A stretch of 64,000 nucleotides of DNA from Actinomycetota bacterium. Lineage in GTDB: Bacteria > Actinomycetota > CADDZG01 > WHSQ01. The translations under genes were made by a program, and so were the position numbers. Under the pieces are notes generated by a model. The model was not told the DNA's origin. It was given only the letters and a program-made list of their open reading frames with translations, and made no database searches. The stretch covers positions 40,488 to 104,487 of the forward strand of contig JAUJNI010000004.1 in NCBI GenBank assembly GCA_030446465.1, in the 5' to 3' direction. This document shows, piece by piece, positions 1 through 8,460 of the stretch (the stretch's first letter is position 1; each line of letters begins with the position of its first letter).

Positions 1-34
1 TGATCGCGGCGGCCGGCCGGCTCATCAGGCTTAC

Positions 35-466
35 TCAGTGTGAGTCAAGTGGATTCTCCCATCGCACTTCGCGGAAACGCGCAAAGTCGGTGTCGGCAGA
101 GCACACCATCAGGCCGTGTTCGATCGCGAGGGCGGCGAGTTGTGCGTCCGAGATCAGGTTGCCGCGAAGATCGTAGGACCTGACCAGCGAGCCAAGCACG
201 TCCGCGTGGCGTTCTGTCGGGCTCGGGATCCACGCGGGATCGGCCGCCAGCCAATCCTCGACCTGTGCCCACGCCTGATCGGGTGTCAGCGGATTATCCG
301 CCGCTCTGGGGTGAGTGCTGATCCGTAGGAATGCGCCAAGGCTCTGCCACGGGAGTCCCAATCGCCCCGGACCGTTGAGCTTCTTGGTAAGCCAGTCCGC
401 CGCCACGGCGTGGAACCTGCTTGTCTCATCGACCGCGAAGAGGAGAAGGTTGGCATCAACGAGCAT
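35..466 (-). CDS. vapC: PIN-domain ribonuclease toxin (VapC family)
   Basis: This 143-residue protein has the layout of a PIN-domain VapC toxin, a Mg2+-dependent RNase. The N-terminal MLVDANLLLFAVD supplies the first acidic residue, SDAQLAALAIEHG in the middle is the conserved D-x-x-LAALA helix, and CSADTDFARF near the C-terminus gives the last acidic pair. The start codon shares one base with the stop of the upstream antitoxin gene, as expected for a co-translated toxin-antitoxin pair. The fold and family are clear; the RNA target is unknown. Confidence 0.9.
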   Translation of the reverse strand: MLVDANLLLFAVDETSRFHAVAADWLTKKLNGPGRLGLPWQSLGAFLRISTHPRAADNPLTPDQAWAQVEDWLAADPAWIPSPTERHADVLGSLVRSYDLRGNLISDAQLAALAIEHGLMVCSADTDFARFREVRWENPLDSH

Positions 467-696
467 CAGCGACTGCTGAAGCCGTCGAGCGTCTCGAGCG
501 TCTCTGCGATGTTCGACACGTCCAAACGGAGCCCAACCGAATGGGTGCGCTGTCGAAACCTACGTCGCTCGCTCTTCACACGAAGCCCCGCTCGTATCAG
601 CTCGTTTGCTGCTTCGCTGAGGCCGAGTGAACGTTCGCGGCGGAGGCGCTCGAGAGCTTGCGCCACGTCATCATCGAACACTACTGTCGTCCTCAT
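466..696 (-). CDS. vapB: VapB-type antitoxin
   Basis: This 76-residue protein begins MRTTVVFDDDVAQALERLRRE, a typical ribbon-helix-helix N-terminus, followed by SLGLSEAANELIRAGL. The C-terminal tail (residues 45-76) probably wraps the toxin. It precedes and overlaps the VapC gene by one base, so it is the antitoxin and autorepressor of the pair. A short palindrome lies just upstream of the ATG. Confidence 0.88.
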   Translation of the reverse strand: MRTTVVFDDDVAQALERLRRERSLGLSEAANELIRAGLRVKSERRRFRQRTHSVGLRLDVSNIAETLETLDGFSSR

Positions 697-707
697 GCTC
701 TGACTGT

Positions 708-721
708 ATCATTTCGATGAT
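708..721. promoter_or_regulatory. Palindrome upstream of vapB
   Basis: ATCAT-TTCG-ATGAT lies 12 bases upstream of the vapB ATG (minus strand). A -10-like GATACAGT follows it immediately before the gene. It is a plausible autoregulatory operator; binding is inferred. Confidence 0.45.
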
Positions 722-733
722 CGTCAGGAAGCA

Positions 734-1015
734 TCAAGATGGTCGTGGCCGCCGAAGCTTCTCGAGGACGAAGATGGCGCCAAGAGGGCCGGTCAGAATG
801 GCAAGCGCCGCAAAGGCCCACGACCACCCGAAGTGCTCCCGGTCCACCAGCACGAGGACCGCGTAGCCGAGAAACAGCAAACCGTGTATCGCTCCCGCGA
901 TCGAGACGCCTGCCTCGTTGTTCGAGATCATCATCGCGAGCAGCACGATGAAAGAGAGCGTCTCGAGGATGGATATCGCGCGCAGACGCCGAGTCGCTGC
1001 ATCGGAAGCCTGCAA
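734..1015 (-). CDS. DUF3817-type small integral membrane protein
   Basis: This 93-residue protein has three predicted membrane helices: ISILETLSFIVLLAMMI (15-31), a second around SIAGAIHGLLFLGYAVLVLV (38-57) and a third around WAFAALAILTGPLGAIFVLE (65-84). The pattern of an E in helix 1 and GxxHG in helix 2 resembles the DUF3817 family, whose function is not established. It starts six bases after the stop of a small upstream gene (1022-1168), suggesting co-transcription. Confidence 0.8.
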   Translation of the reverse strand: MQASDAATRRLRAISILETLSFIVLLAMMISNNEAGVSIAGAIHGLLFLGYAVLVLVDREHFGWSWAFAALAILTGPLGAIFVLEKLRRPRPS

Positions 1016-1021
1016 GTGTCT

Positions 1022-1168
1022 TCAGCGCTTCTTGGTTATGCGTCCGCGCAGAGATTGAAGCTTGCGTTGGTTCTCGGGGTCCTGTGCTGCCTTCTTTCCC
1101 TTGGCGATCAGCTCGCGCCCCCTAGGGCTGCGTGCGAAGTCGCTGAGCTTCTTCAGTAGCGGTGCCAA
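1022..1168 (-). CDS. Small basic conserved protein, 48 aa, TTG start
   Basis: A 49-codon ORF starts with TTG at 1166-1168 behind a strong GGAGGTGG site five bases upstream. The peptide (LKKLSDFARSPRGRELIAKG near the N-terminus) is amphipathic and lysine/arginine rich. It recalls the small proteins of about 50 residues with an F-x-RSPQGR-like motif that I have seen in actinobacteria. It ends six bases before the membrane protein at 734-1015. The function is unknown. The ribosome binding site and composition support it although it lacks an ATG. Confidence 0.65.
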   Translation of the reverse strand: MAPLLKKLSDFARSPRGRELIAKGKKAAQDPENQRKLQSLRGRITKKR

Positions 1169-1255
1169 CGATCCACCTCCAAGTACATTCGTTTGGCCGA
1201 GTCTCTACGATACTCAGCCTGAGCAGGGCCCCGGACCGCGGGTCGGGTGACGCGA

Positions 1256-2083
1256 TCAGAGGCCGTTGGGCTTCAGCAGGATGTTTCCATAGGAGTGGGT
1301 TCGGTTGGGCGCATGAGGTTGTGTTCCCTTCGGACTCATGTCGTACGCCTCGTAATCCATCGACTCGGCAAGCTCGATGAGCGATTCACCGGATTCGGAT
1401 ACTGCTGGGCCCCCAATCTCTACGACGATGATCGGTTTGTGGTCGCGCATCGTGTTGCGCGCACCCCGCAGCACTTCTTGTTCGGCGCCCTCCGCGTCGA
1501 TCTTCACGAGATCGGGCATCTCACCTGAAGCCTGCACGTAGCGATCGATCGTCGTGACCGGCGTCGCAGTCGTCGTGAGTGGCGATCCGAATGACTCCTT
1601 GCGGAGGTGAAAGAAAGTGTTGACGGACGACAGGGCCGGTCCGTAATCCTTCAACGAAAGAGTCGTTTCGGAGCTCCACATCCCACGCTCAACCACAGTC
1701 GCTCGCTCGGCGAGATTCTTCTTCAGAAGAGCAAGTGTCGAAGTGGCCGGTTCGAAGGCATGCACGCGCGCTCCGAGGTACGTGCCAAGCAACGAGTAGT
1801 AGCCGAAGTGCGCACCCACGTCGTAGACCACCATCCCGGTGGAAACGACGTCCAGAAACAGGCGCGTGACGTCAGGTTCGATGAGGCCGTAGGCGTAGAT
1901 CTCGCACGATGCAATCTCGGGCAGCTCCACCGCCATCTGGTCACCCCAAAAGGTTTCGGCGGTAGTGACGACGCTTCCCTCCAAGTGGCTGGAGCAAAGG
2001 GTCTGTAACGGCGTGCCGACCAGTCCGGTGGTTTGGCGGGCAAGCACCTTGTTAAAGGCCTCGTCTAGATGTGACGGACGCAT
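1256..2083 (-). CDS. FkbM family SAM-dependent methyltransferase
   Basis: This 275-residue protein has a Rossmann SAM motif (VYDVGAHFGYYSLLG, about residues 88-102), the following acidic strand (VHAFEPATS) and the FkbM signature DLVKIDAEGAEQEVLRGA at about 190-207. FkbM enzymes O-methylate sugars or natural products. The start ATG at 2083 is 36 bases from the end of the upstream hydrolase gene on the same strand. No biosynthetic cluster surrounds it, so the acceptor is unknown. Confidence 0.88.
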   Translation of the reverse strand: MRPSHLDEAFNKVLARQTTGLVGTPLQTLCSSHLEGSVVTTAETFWGDQMAVELPEIASCEIYAYGLIEPDVTRLFLDVVSTGMVVYDVGAHFGYYSLLGTYLGARVHAFEPATSTLALLKKNLAERATVVERGMWSSETTLSLKDYGPALSSVNTFFHLRKESFGSPLTTTATPVTTIDRYVQASGEMPDLVKIDAEGAEQEVLRGARNTMRDHKPIIVVEIGGPAVSESGESLIELAESMDYEAYDMSPKGTQPHAPNRTHSYGNILLKPNGL

Positions 2084-2119
2084 CCGCGGAACACCTAAGC
2101 GTCTGGTGTCAATGGTCGC

Positions 2120-2845
2120 TCATGAAGTTGCTGAAGGGAGATCCCCCATCCGTCGGAGGAACTCGGTGGTCACGGACCAAGCGCTTTGCGCGGCCCGTGG
2201 GTTGTGAAAAAGCGCGGATTCGTGGTTATCGAAGGCGTGACCCGCTTCTTCTTCGATGTTGATCCTGATGTCGCTTCTGGCGGCCACCGCCGCCTCCACT
2301 CTGGCAACGTCGTCCCGAGCTATGTATGGGTCACTGCCTCCGAAGTGCAGGAGCAGGGGACAGTTGATGTCATTCAGCAGGTCGAGTGATTCGGGTACAC
2401 CGGACCCGTAGTAGGAGACGGCGAAGTCGGGATCGAAGGCTGCGGCCGTTTGGAAGGCCAGCGTGCCGCCAAAGCAGAATCCCATCACGCCCGTCTTCTC
2501 GGTCACTTCGGGCAGGGACCGCAGATGCTCTAGAGCCGCACCACAATCTTCGACGCCGAGTTCCCAGTCGAAGCGGTTGGCGTACGACATCCCCTTCTCT
2601 ATGTCGGCCTGGTCGGTGCCGGCCAGAGCGACGCCTGGTTCGATGCGCCAATAAAGGTCGGGAGCAAGGACCACGAAACCCATGTCTGCGGTTCGCTCCG
2701 CGACGTCTCTGATGTAACGCGCTACGCCGAAGATCTCATGGAGCAGCAGGATGGCAGATCCGTTCGACTCGGAAGGGATCCAGACGTGTCCGTCAAAGGT
2801 GTCTCCGCCGCGGGCGGCGATGCGCTCGATTCTGGTGGGTGGCAT
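2120..2845 (-). CDS. Dienelactone hydrolase family protein
   Basis: This 241-residue alpha/beta hydrolase carries the dienelactone hydrolase triad: nucleophile Cys in GFCFGGTLAF (about 123-132), Asp in HFGGSDPYIA and His in EEAGHAFDNH. The length matches the family. Members open dienelactones in chloroaromatic degradation, but many act on other esters. No aromatic pathway genes are adjacent, so the substrate is open. Confidence 0.9.
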   Translation of the reverse strand: MPPTRIERIAARGGDTFDGHVWIPSESNGSAILLLHEIFGVARYIRDVAERTADMGFVVLAPDLYWRIEPGVALAGTDQADIEKGMSYANRFDWELGVEDCGAALEHLRSLPEVTEKTGVMGFCFGGTLAFQTAAAFDPDFAVSYYGSGVPESLDLLNDINCPLLLHFGGSDPYIARDDVARVEAAVAARSDIRINIEEEAGHAFDNHESALFHNPRAAQSAWSVTTEFLRRMGDLPSATS

Positions 2846-2946
2846 GGACGAAGCATAAACAGATCAGGGAGCCGGCCCACGCTCGTCGTCTAGTGTCTTG
2901 GGGCTTACGTGGATCTCACAACGACTTACAGGGAGAAGACGCCGCG

Positions 2947-3285
2947 ATGAAAAGATTGTCGCCGAAGCAGCACGGCTTTATCGATTACGCGTCGGTGGCG
3001 GCGAATCTCGCCATGGTCCGCCTCGCCGCAACGCCCGCGGGCAAACGCCTGGTGACCGCCGCAGCCGCGGGCATAGCAGGCCTCAGTCTCTTCACCGACT
3101 ATGAGCTCGGACTCTTCCGCACCGTGCCGATGAAGACGCATCTGACGGTCGACACCGTCACCGGCCCGCTGCTGCTGGCCTCGCCTCTTTTCCTCAAGGG
3201 GGAGAGCCCTCGGATGAAGCAGATGTTGGTGGCCACGGGGATCGTGGGGACGGCCGCGACCTTGGCCACTCGTTCGAACGGCTGA
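2947..3285 (+). CDS. Small membrane protein of unknown function
   Basis: A 112-residue protein begins MKRLSPKQHGFIDYASVAAN. The ATG at 2947 follows CAGGGAG and is preferred to an upstream in-frame start at 2839, which would overlap the divergent hydrolase gene. Hydrophobic stretches at about 36-50, 67-80 and 90-105 suggest three or four weak membrane helices. The N-terminal H-G-x-x-D-Y motif is seen in small membrane proteins of other phyla. The function is unknown. Confidence 0.75.
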   Translation: MKRLSPKQHGFIDYASVAANLAMVRLAATPAGKRLVTAAAAGIAGLSLFTDYELGLFRTVPMKTHLTVDTVTGPLLLASPLFLKGESPRMKQMLVATGIVGTAATLATRSNG

Positions 3286-3319
3286 CCATTGCAGGAGCCG
3301 GCTTATGAAGTGCCGAGGA

Positions 3320-3532
3320 TCAGGAGGCGCGAGCCGTCGGGTGGAGGGAGTCCAACAGAGCCCGAGAGACTGCGGATATTTCTGCGACCGCGGCGGTGAA
3401 CGCCGCCTCGTTGGCTTTGGAGGGCCGGCGATAGCCGCTGATCTTGCGCACGAACTGCAGCGCCGCAGCCTCTATCTCTTCGTCGGTCGGGGGATGCTCA
3501 GGGTTGCGAAGGACTTTGATGCTCCGGCACAT
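3320..3532 (-). CDS. DUF2277 family protein
   Basis: A 70-residue protein starts MCRSIKVLRNPEHPPTDEEI and continues AALQFVRKISGYRRPSKANEAAF, closely matching the DUF2277 family (MCR-I-x-L start, ALQ-FVRK-SG core). The ATG at 3532 follows GGAAGGAG; a GTG directly upstream is an alternative. No biochemical role is known. Confidence 0.87.
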   Translation of the reverse strand: MCRSIKVLRNPEHPPTDEEIEAAALQFVRKISGYRRPSKANEAAFTAAVAEISAVSRALLDSLHPTARAS

Positions 3533-3611
3533 CACTTGCTCCTTCCCGGTCGCTCACACTCGAACCATGAACCTTCGATGCTAAGGCTCACGTCAAAACC
3601 GGAGTCATCGT

Positions 3612-4577
3612 TCAAAACGACGCGAAGTCCCGCAGGGCAGTCCTCGGCCCCCGGCGCGGCGGGCGCTTACCACCGATCTCGATGAGGCGGGCCACCCGCC
3701 CCCGCTGGCCCCGGTAAGGCTCGAGAAGCTCCAGCATTCGCTCGTCCGAGCCCCTGGGTTCGCCGGCGAGAACCCACGACACGACGTGGGGAAGATGGTA
3801 ATCACCGACGCGCACCGCGTCGGGGTCGCCCAGTGCCTTTCGCGCTACCTCCGCGGCGGTCCATGGTCCTATGCCGATAATGGAGGTCAGCCTGCGCCGG
3901 GCCTCGCTCCAAGGAAGCATCGTTGCCTCCTCCAAACGGTGGGCCAGTAGGCAGACCCGCCGGATGAGCTCCGCTCGTCTTCTTTCGATACCGAACGGAT
4001 GAAACATGTAAGAGGGGAGAGCAGCGAGCTGTTGCGGATCGGCAGGCAGCACGAGTCCACCGGGCCCGGGCGCCGGCTCGCCGACTTCTTGGAGAAGCTT
4101 GCGGTAGGACTTGCGCGCCTCGTCGCGGACGACCCTTTGCTCCAAGATCGTCGGTATAAGCACCTCCATGACCGTCTTCGAAGCACCCATCCGCAGGCCT
4201 GCGAACCTTTGACGAAGAGCTTGCAGGGCCTGGTGCGAGGTTTTCAGTCGCTCGGGGCGGTCGTGATAACCGACGAGGTTGGTGACGTTGTCGAGAGCCC
4301 ATGCGGCTCCCGGCCCCCACGCACTTGCCTCGATGACCGAGCTGTGCGCGCACAGATGCAGGGTCGCCGGACCCTGTGGTGTGCGCGTCGCCTTCCAGAC
4401 CCCTGCGTCCTCGAAGCGGATGGTTGGATCACCCCAACCATGGCGCAGCGGGGCAAGGGTGAGCTTCAGGTCAATCGGGGCGGTTGGACGCAGGGTCCTC
4501 TGCTTCACAGGAAGGCAGAGTAGTCGCGCGGGATCAACCCGTTGGACGGGCGTGGTTCTCCTCGGCAGCTGCGACAA
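3612..4577 (-). CDS. DNA-3-methyladenine glycosylase (AlkA / HhH-GPD type)
   Basis: This 321-residue protein carries a helix-hairpin-helix and Gly/Pro/Asp loop: LTSIIGIGPWTAAEVARKAL followed by DPDAVRVGDYHLPH, where the Asp of VGDYHLP is the expected catalytic residue. The N-terminal 100 residues resemble the AlkA-like non-catalytic domain. These enzymes excise alkylated bases in base excision repair. It is divergent from the cyclase-ATPase gene at 4792. Confidence 0.88.
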   Translation of the reverse strand: MSQLPRRTTPVQRVDPARLLCLPVKQRTLRPTAPIDLKLTLAPLRHGWGDPTIRFEDAGVWKATRTPQGPATLHLCAHSSVIEASAWGPGAAWALDNVTNLVGYHDRPERLKTSHQALQALRQRFAGLRMGASKTVMEVLIPTILEQRVVRDEARKSYRKLLQEVGEPAPGPGGLVLPADPQQLAALPSYMFHPFGIERRRAELIRRVCLLAHRLEEATMLPWSEARRRLTSIIGIGPWTAAEVARKALGDPDAVRVGDYHLPHVVSWVLAGEPRGSDERMLELLEPYRGQRGRVARLIEIGGKRPPRRGPRTALRDFASF

Positions 4578-4791
4578 GACGATTCCGGGCCCCCCTTATG
4601 GGCGCCGCCGTGCGACTTGTTGACGCGGCATGCGAAAATCCCACCTCCCCCGCCGGCCTCGTACCAGCTTCGTGACGGTCAGATCCACCGGGGATGAGCG
4701 GCCCGGCCCTCCATAGCTCGATGCCACCAGCCAAGGACGGAGACGTGCTCAAGGCCTACGATCGCTGTATATGAATCGGCCGGAGAGACGC

Positions 4792-7713
4792 ATGGCTCAG
4801 CTTCCGAGGGGCACCGTCACCTTCCTCTTTACAGACATCGAGGGCTCGACGCGCCTGCTCCACGAGATGGGCGACGCCTACGAGGCAGCGCTCAAGGTGC
4901 ATCGCGACCTTCTCAGGCAGGTTGTCGCGGCCTGCAATGGGGCCGAGGTCGACACTCAAGGAGACGCCTTCTTCTTCGCTTTTGACAAGACCGAAGAGGC
5001 AGTCGAGGCAGCGGTTCTGGGACAGCGTGCGGTGAGCGACTACCAGTGGCCGGGGCGCAACCCCCTGCGCGTCCGGATGGGGATTCACACGGGGGAGCCC
5101 ACCGTCACGGACGAGGGCTACGTCGGAGAAGACGTGCACCGGGCGGCCCGCATCTGCTCCGCGGCTCACGGCGGTCAGGTGCTTGTATCCGAGGTGAGCG
5201 CCAAACTCTTATCCCGATCCATTCGGGCGGCGGGCCTTGTGGATGTCGGGCACCACGGCCTCAAGGACCTCACCACGCCGCAGCGTCTTTACCAGCTGAC
5301 GATCCAGGGACTGACAAACGACTTCCCCCCGATCAGAACGCTCGAGAGCCGACCCAACAACCTGCCGCGTCATCTGACGTCCTTGGTGGGCAGGCAGGAA
5401 GAGATCGATCAGGTGACCGAGTTGCTCGCACGTGAGGACGTCATCCTCGTGACGTTGACGGGCCCCGGAGGAGCGGGCAAGACACGGCTCGCTGTGGCGG
5501 TGGGAGCGGAGGTGCTCGGCCGGGTTTTCGACGCCGTTTTCTTCGTCGATCTATCGACGCTTCGCGATTCCGCTTTCGTCATCCCCGCGATCGCACAGAC
5601 CCTGTCGCTCAGGGAGCCGGCGGGACAGACCATCGGGGAGACGGTCGCCGACTATCTGGCGGGCAGGAGGTTCCTGCTCATTCTCGACAACTTCGAGCAG
5701 GTGGTCGATGCGGCGTCGGACGTCTCGAAGCTGCTTTCTTCAGCGGCGTCCCTCAAGGTCTTGGCCACGAGCCGGCAAACGCTCAAGCTACAGGTGGAGA
5801 GGGAGTTCGAGGTTCCGCCACTGGCCTCCCCATCGGTGGAGGTAAGTGACGTGTCGGAGTTGCTGCGCTGGCCTGGGGTGTCCCTCTTTGTCGAGCGGGC
5901 TCGGGCCGTGAACTCGAGCTTCGAGCTAACGCAAGAAAATGCCCCGGCTGTCGTGGAGATCTGTAATCGTCTCGATGGCCTCCCTCTGGCAATCGAACTA
6001 GCCGCGGCGCGCGTGCGGATGCTGTCGCCCGCGGCCTTGCTGAATCGACTGGGGAGCCGGCTGGGCCTGTTGACCGGAGGTCCGCGAGACCTCCCCAGTC
6101 GCCAGCAAGGATTGCGAAGGACGATCGAGTGGAGCCACGAGTTGCTCACCGAAGAGGAGCGCGAGCTGATGGCCCGGATGGCCGTCTTCTCGGGACCGAC
6201 GGATGTCGATGCGGTCGAGAAGGTCTGCTCGCAGGATGGAGCCGACATCCTGACCCATCTCGAGTCTCTGGCAGACAAGAGCCTGGTGAAAGCAGTCGAG
6301 GTCCCCGGGGGCGAGCCTCTTTTCGCGATGCTCGAGACCATCAAGGAGTTCGCGCTCGAGCGCTTGGAGGAACGAGACGGAGCGGAGGAGGCCAGGGAGC
6401 GACACGCCGACCACTACCTGGTCGTAGCCGAGCGCGCTCACGCGGAGATCGCCGGCCCTCGCCAAGTCGAGTGGCTCGAGCGGCTCGAGAGGGATCAGGA
6501 CAACATCTACGCAGCCATCGGTTGGTCCCTGGAGCAGGACAACATCGACCGGGCGCTCAGGTTCGGTACGGCACTGCATTGGTTTTGGTGGATTCGAGGT
6601 CAGCTCAGCACCGGCACGCAGTGGCTGAAGGCAGCCCTCGCAGAGACCGGGACGGATCCGGTCCTGTACGGCCGAGCCCTCGTCGCCTATGCGCGCCTAG
6701 CGTCCGACCACGGTGACTTCGACGAATCTCAAGGGTGCCTCGTGGAGGCTCGCACGCTTGCTGAAGCAAGCGACGACGAGGACCTTCTCGCCAACGCTCT
6801 AGCGGAGCTCGGATACGTAGCCCTCCGCACGGGTGCAGAAGACGCCGAAAAACTCACACGCCAGGCCCTCGAGATCTTCCAAAAGAGGAGCGACACGCGA
6901 GGCGAGGCGATTGTTCAGATGCGTCTCGGAACGCTCGCGACCAGGCGAGGTGATCTGGAAAAGGCACGAGGCATGTATCTGCGGGCGCTGGAGCTACGCA
7001 GGCGCACCGGGGACCCATGGGGCATCGCGAGCTCACTGAACAACATCGGTTACGACCTTGCGTTGCAGGGCAGGTTCGAAGAGGCGCAGCCTTACCTCGA
7101 GGAGTGCCTCGATCTTTTCGAGAAAGTGGGGTTCAAGGAAGGGATAGCTAACGTCATCGACACACTGGCACTCATAGCCGTCGGACGCGGCGACATCGGG
7201 GGAGCCATCGAGCTGTACGAGAAGGCGCTTGCCATGTTCCGTGAGATGAACTACCGAACCGGGATTGGGTTCGAGTTATGTGGTCTGGGGCGGGCACGGA
7301 TTGAGTTTGGTGACTGGCGTTCGGGGGTCTCTGATCTGGTGGAGGCCCTGGAGCTCGGAAAGGAGATCGATGACGAGGAGATACTGGCATACGCCTACGA
7401 GGGAATAGCGTCCGCGCTTGCCTGTAGCGGACGACCCCAGCGTGCCGCTGAGCTCTTTGCAGCCTCGCACCGCTTTCGGCAGGAAGTAAACATTCCGCTT
7501 CCACCTGTGGATGAATCCCGCGTCGGGCGCTTCATCGCCACACTCGAACGAGAGCTCGACCCCGCGGCCTTCAAGACGACGTGGAGCAACGGGGTGGGTA
7601 TGAGCGGTTCGGAGCTGCACGAAGCGGCAATTCTGGAAGGGCGGGCTCTACGCTCCACCGCGAGCCGCGATGAAAGAATGGGACAAGTGGGGCATCGGAC
7701 GGAAAGGGTGTGA
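4792..7713 (+). CDS. Class III adenylate/guanylate cyclase - NB-ARC ATPase - TPR regulator
   Basis: This 973-residue fusion starts at ATG 4792, which follows CGGAGAGACGC; an upstream ATG at 4771 lacks a ribosome site. Residues 1-165 form a class III cyclase domain (TVTFLFTDIEGSTRLL, GDAFFFAF). The usual Asn of VNRAAR is His here (VHRAARI), as in some related proteins. An STAND ATPase follows with P-loop GPGGAGKTR near residue 224, Walker B LLILDNFEQV, and LPLAIELAAARV. The C-terminal third is TPR repeats. Such proteins are signal-transduction ATPases whose ligands are unknown. Its stop overlaps the aquaporin start. Confidence 0.9.
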   Translation: MAQLPRGTVTFLFTDIEGSTRLLHEMGDAYEAALKVHRDLLRQVVAACNGAEVDTQGDAFFFAFDKTEEAVEAAVLGQRAVSDYQWPGRNPLRVRMGIHTGEPTVTDEGYVGEDVHRAARICSAAHGGQVLVSEVSAKLLSRSIRAAGLVDVGHHGLKDLTTPQRLYQLTIQGLTNDFPPIRTLESRPNNLPRHLTSLVGRQEEIDQVTELLAREDVILVTLTGPGGAGKTRLAVAVGAEVLGRVFDAVFFVDLSTLRDSAFVIPAIAQTLSLREPAGQTIGETVADYLAGRRFLLILDNFEQVVDAASDVSKLLSSAASLKVLATSRQTLKLQVEREFEVPPLASPSVEVSDVSELLRWPGVSLFVERARAVNSSFELTQENAPAVVEICNRLDGLPLAIELAAARVRMLSPAALLNRLGSRLGLLTGGPRDLPSRQQGLRRTIEWSHELLTEEERELMARMAVFSGPTDVDAVEKVCSQDGADILTHLESLADKSLVKAVEVPGGEPLFAMLETIKEFALERLEERDGAEEARERHADHYLVVAERAHAEIAGPRQVEWLERLERDQDNIYAAIGWSLEQDNIDRALRFGTALHWFWWIRGQLSTGTQWLKAALAETGTDPVLYGRALVAYARLASDHGDFDESQGCLVEARTLAEASDDEDLLANALAELGYVALRTGAEDAEKLTRQALEIFQKRSDTRGEAIVQMRLGTLATRRGDLEKARGMYLRALELRRRTGDPWGIASSLNNIGYDLALQGRFEEAQPYLEECLDLFEKVGFKEGIANVIDTLALIAVGRGDIGGAIELYEKALAMFREMNYRTGIGFELCGLGRARIEFGDWRSGVSDLVEALELGKEIDDEEILAYAYEGIASALACSGRPQRAAELFAASHRFRQEVNIPLPPVDESRVGRFIATLERELDPAAFKTTWSNGVGMSGSELHEAAILEGRALRSTASRDERMGQVGHRTERV

Positions 7714-8432
7714 TGGAGTCTTTCGCCCGGCGACTGCTTGCTGAGCTGCTCGGTACATTCGGTTTCTTCTTTTTGGGGTTCATGGGCATCGCGGCGGCCA
7801 TCGATAGTCCAGGGAGTATCGGAAGCGGTGGCATCGCCGCCGGCTTCGGCCTCGGGCTCGCCATGATGATCTTCGCCTTCGGTCACATTTCCGGGGGTCA
7901 TTTCAATCCCGCCGTGACCTTAGGGCTCACCTGTAGTGGGCGATTTCCCCCCCGCGAGCTGCCCGCCTATTGGGGGGTACAGCTGGTCGGCGGGTTGTTG
8001 GCTGCGGGGCTCCTCAGGGTCCTGTTTGGCGATGCGGTCGGAGAGGCCCTGGCGACCAGCCCCGCGAACGGCATTTCGGATGGCAAGGCGCTGGTGTTGG
8101 AGGCGGTGGCTACGTTTTTGTTTCTGCTGGTCGTCAGCGCCGTGGCGACCGATGAGCGCGCTGCATGGCATGGAGTGTTTGCCCCACTTGCCATCGGGGG
8201 CTTTGTCTTCACCGCGGCGACCGTGGTCGGACCGTTTACCGGGGGATCGTTCAATCCGGCCCGCTCGATCGCGCCGGCTGTCATCGCAGGTTCGTTCGGC
8301 AGCCTGTGGGTCTACATCGTCGGGCCGTCTCTTGGAGCGGCGCTCTCTGGATTCGCGTACCGGTATCTGCGCCGGTCGGGTACGGCCGTCGAAGTAGAGC
8401 AGGAGCCTCTGGTAGATCGAACGAACAGATAA
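7713..8432 (+). CDS. MIP family channel (aquaporin/glycerol facilitator)
   Basis: This protein of about 239 residues has both NPA boxes of the MIP fold: GGHFNPAVTLGL (around residue 65) and GGSFNPARSIAP (around residue 180), with six predicted membrane helices. The gene starts at ATG 7713, or GTG 7710, overlapping the TGA of the cyclase-ATPase gene, so the two are translationally coupled. The selectivity filter was not resolved, so water versus glycerol specificity is undecided. It converges on the Ku gene. Confidence 0.9.
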   Translation: MESFARRLLAELLGTFGFFFLGFMGIAAAIDSPGSIGSGGIAAGFGLGLAMMIFAFGHISGGHFNPAVTLGLTCSGRFPPRELPAYWGVQLVGGLLAAGLLRVLFGDAVGEALATSPANGISDGKALVLEAVATFLFLLVVSAVATDERAAWHGVFAPLAIGGFVFTAATVVGPFTGGSFNPARSIAPAVIAGSFGSLWVYIVGPSLGAALSGFAYRYLRRSGTAVEVEQEPLVDRTNR

Positions 8433-8460
8433 GCCGATCCATCGCGGCGATCCAGGGCCC

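Noticed and set aside
5652..6344. 230-residue minus-strand ORF within the cyclase-ATPase gene
   Set aside because: It is antisense to a clear NB-ARC domain, has no ribosome site and is rich in Ser/Arg as expected for a shadow frame.
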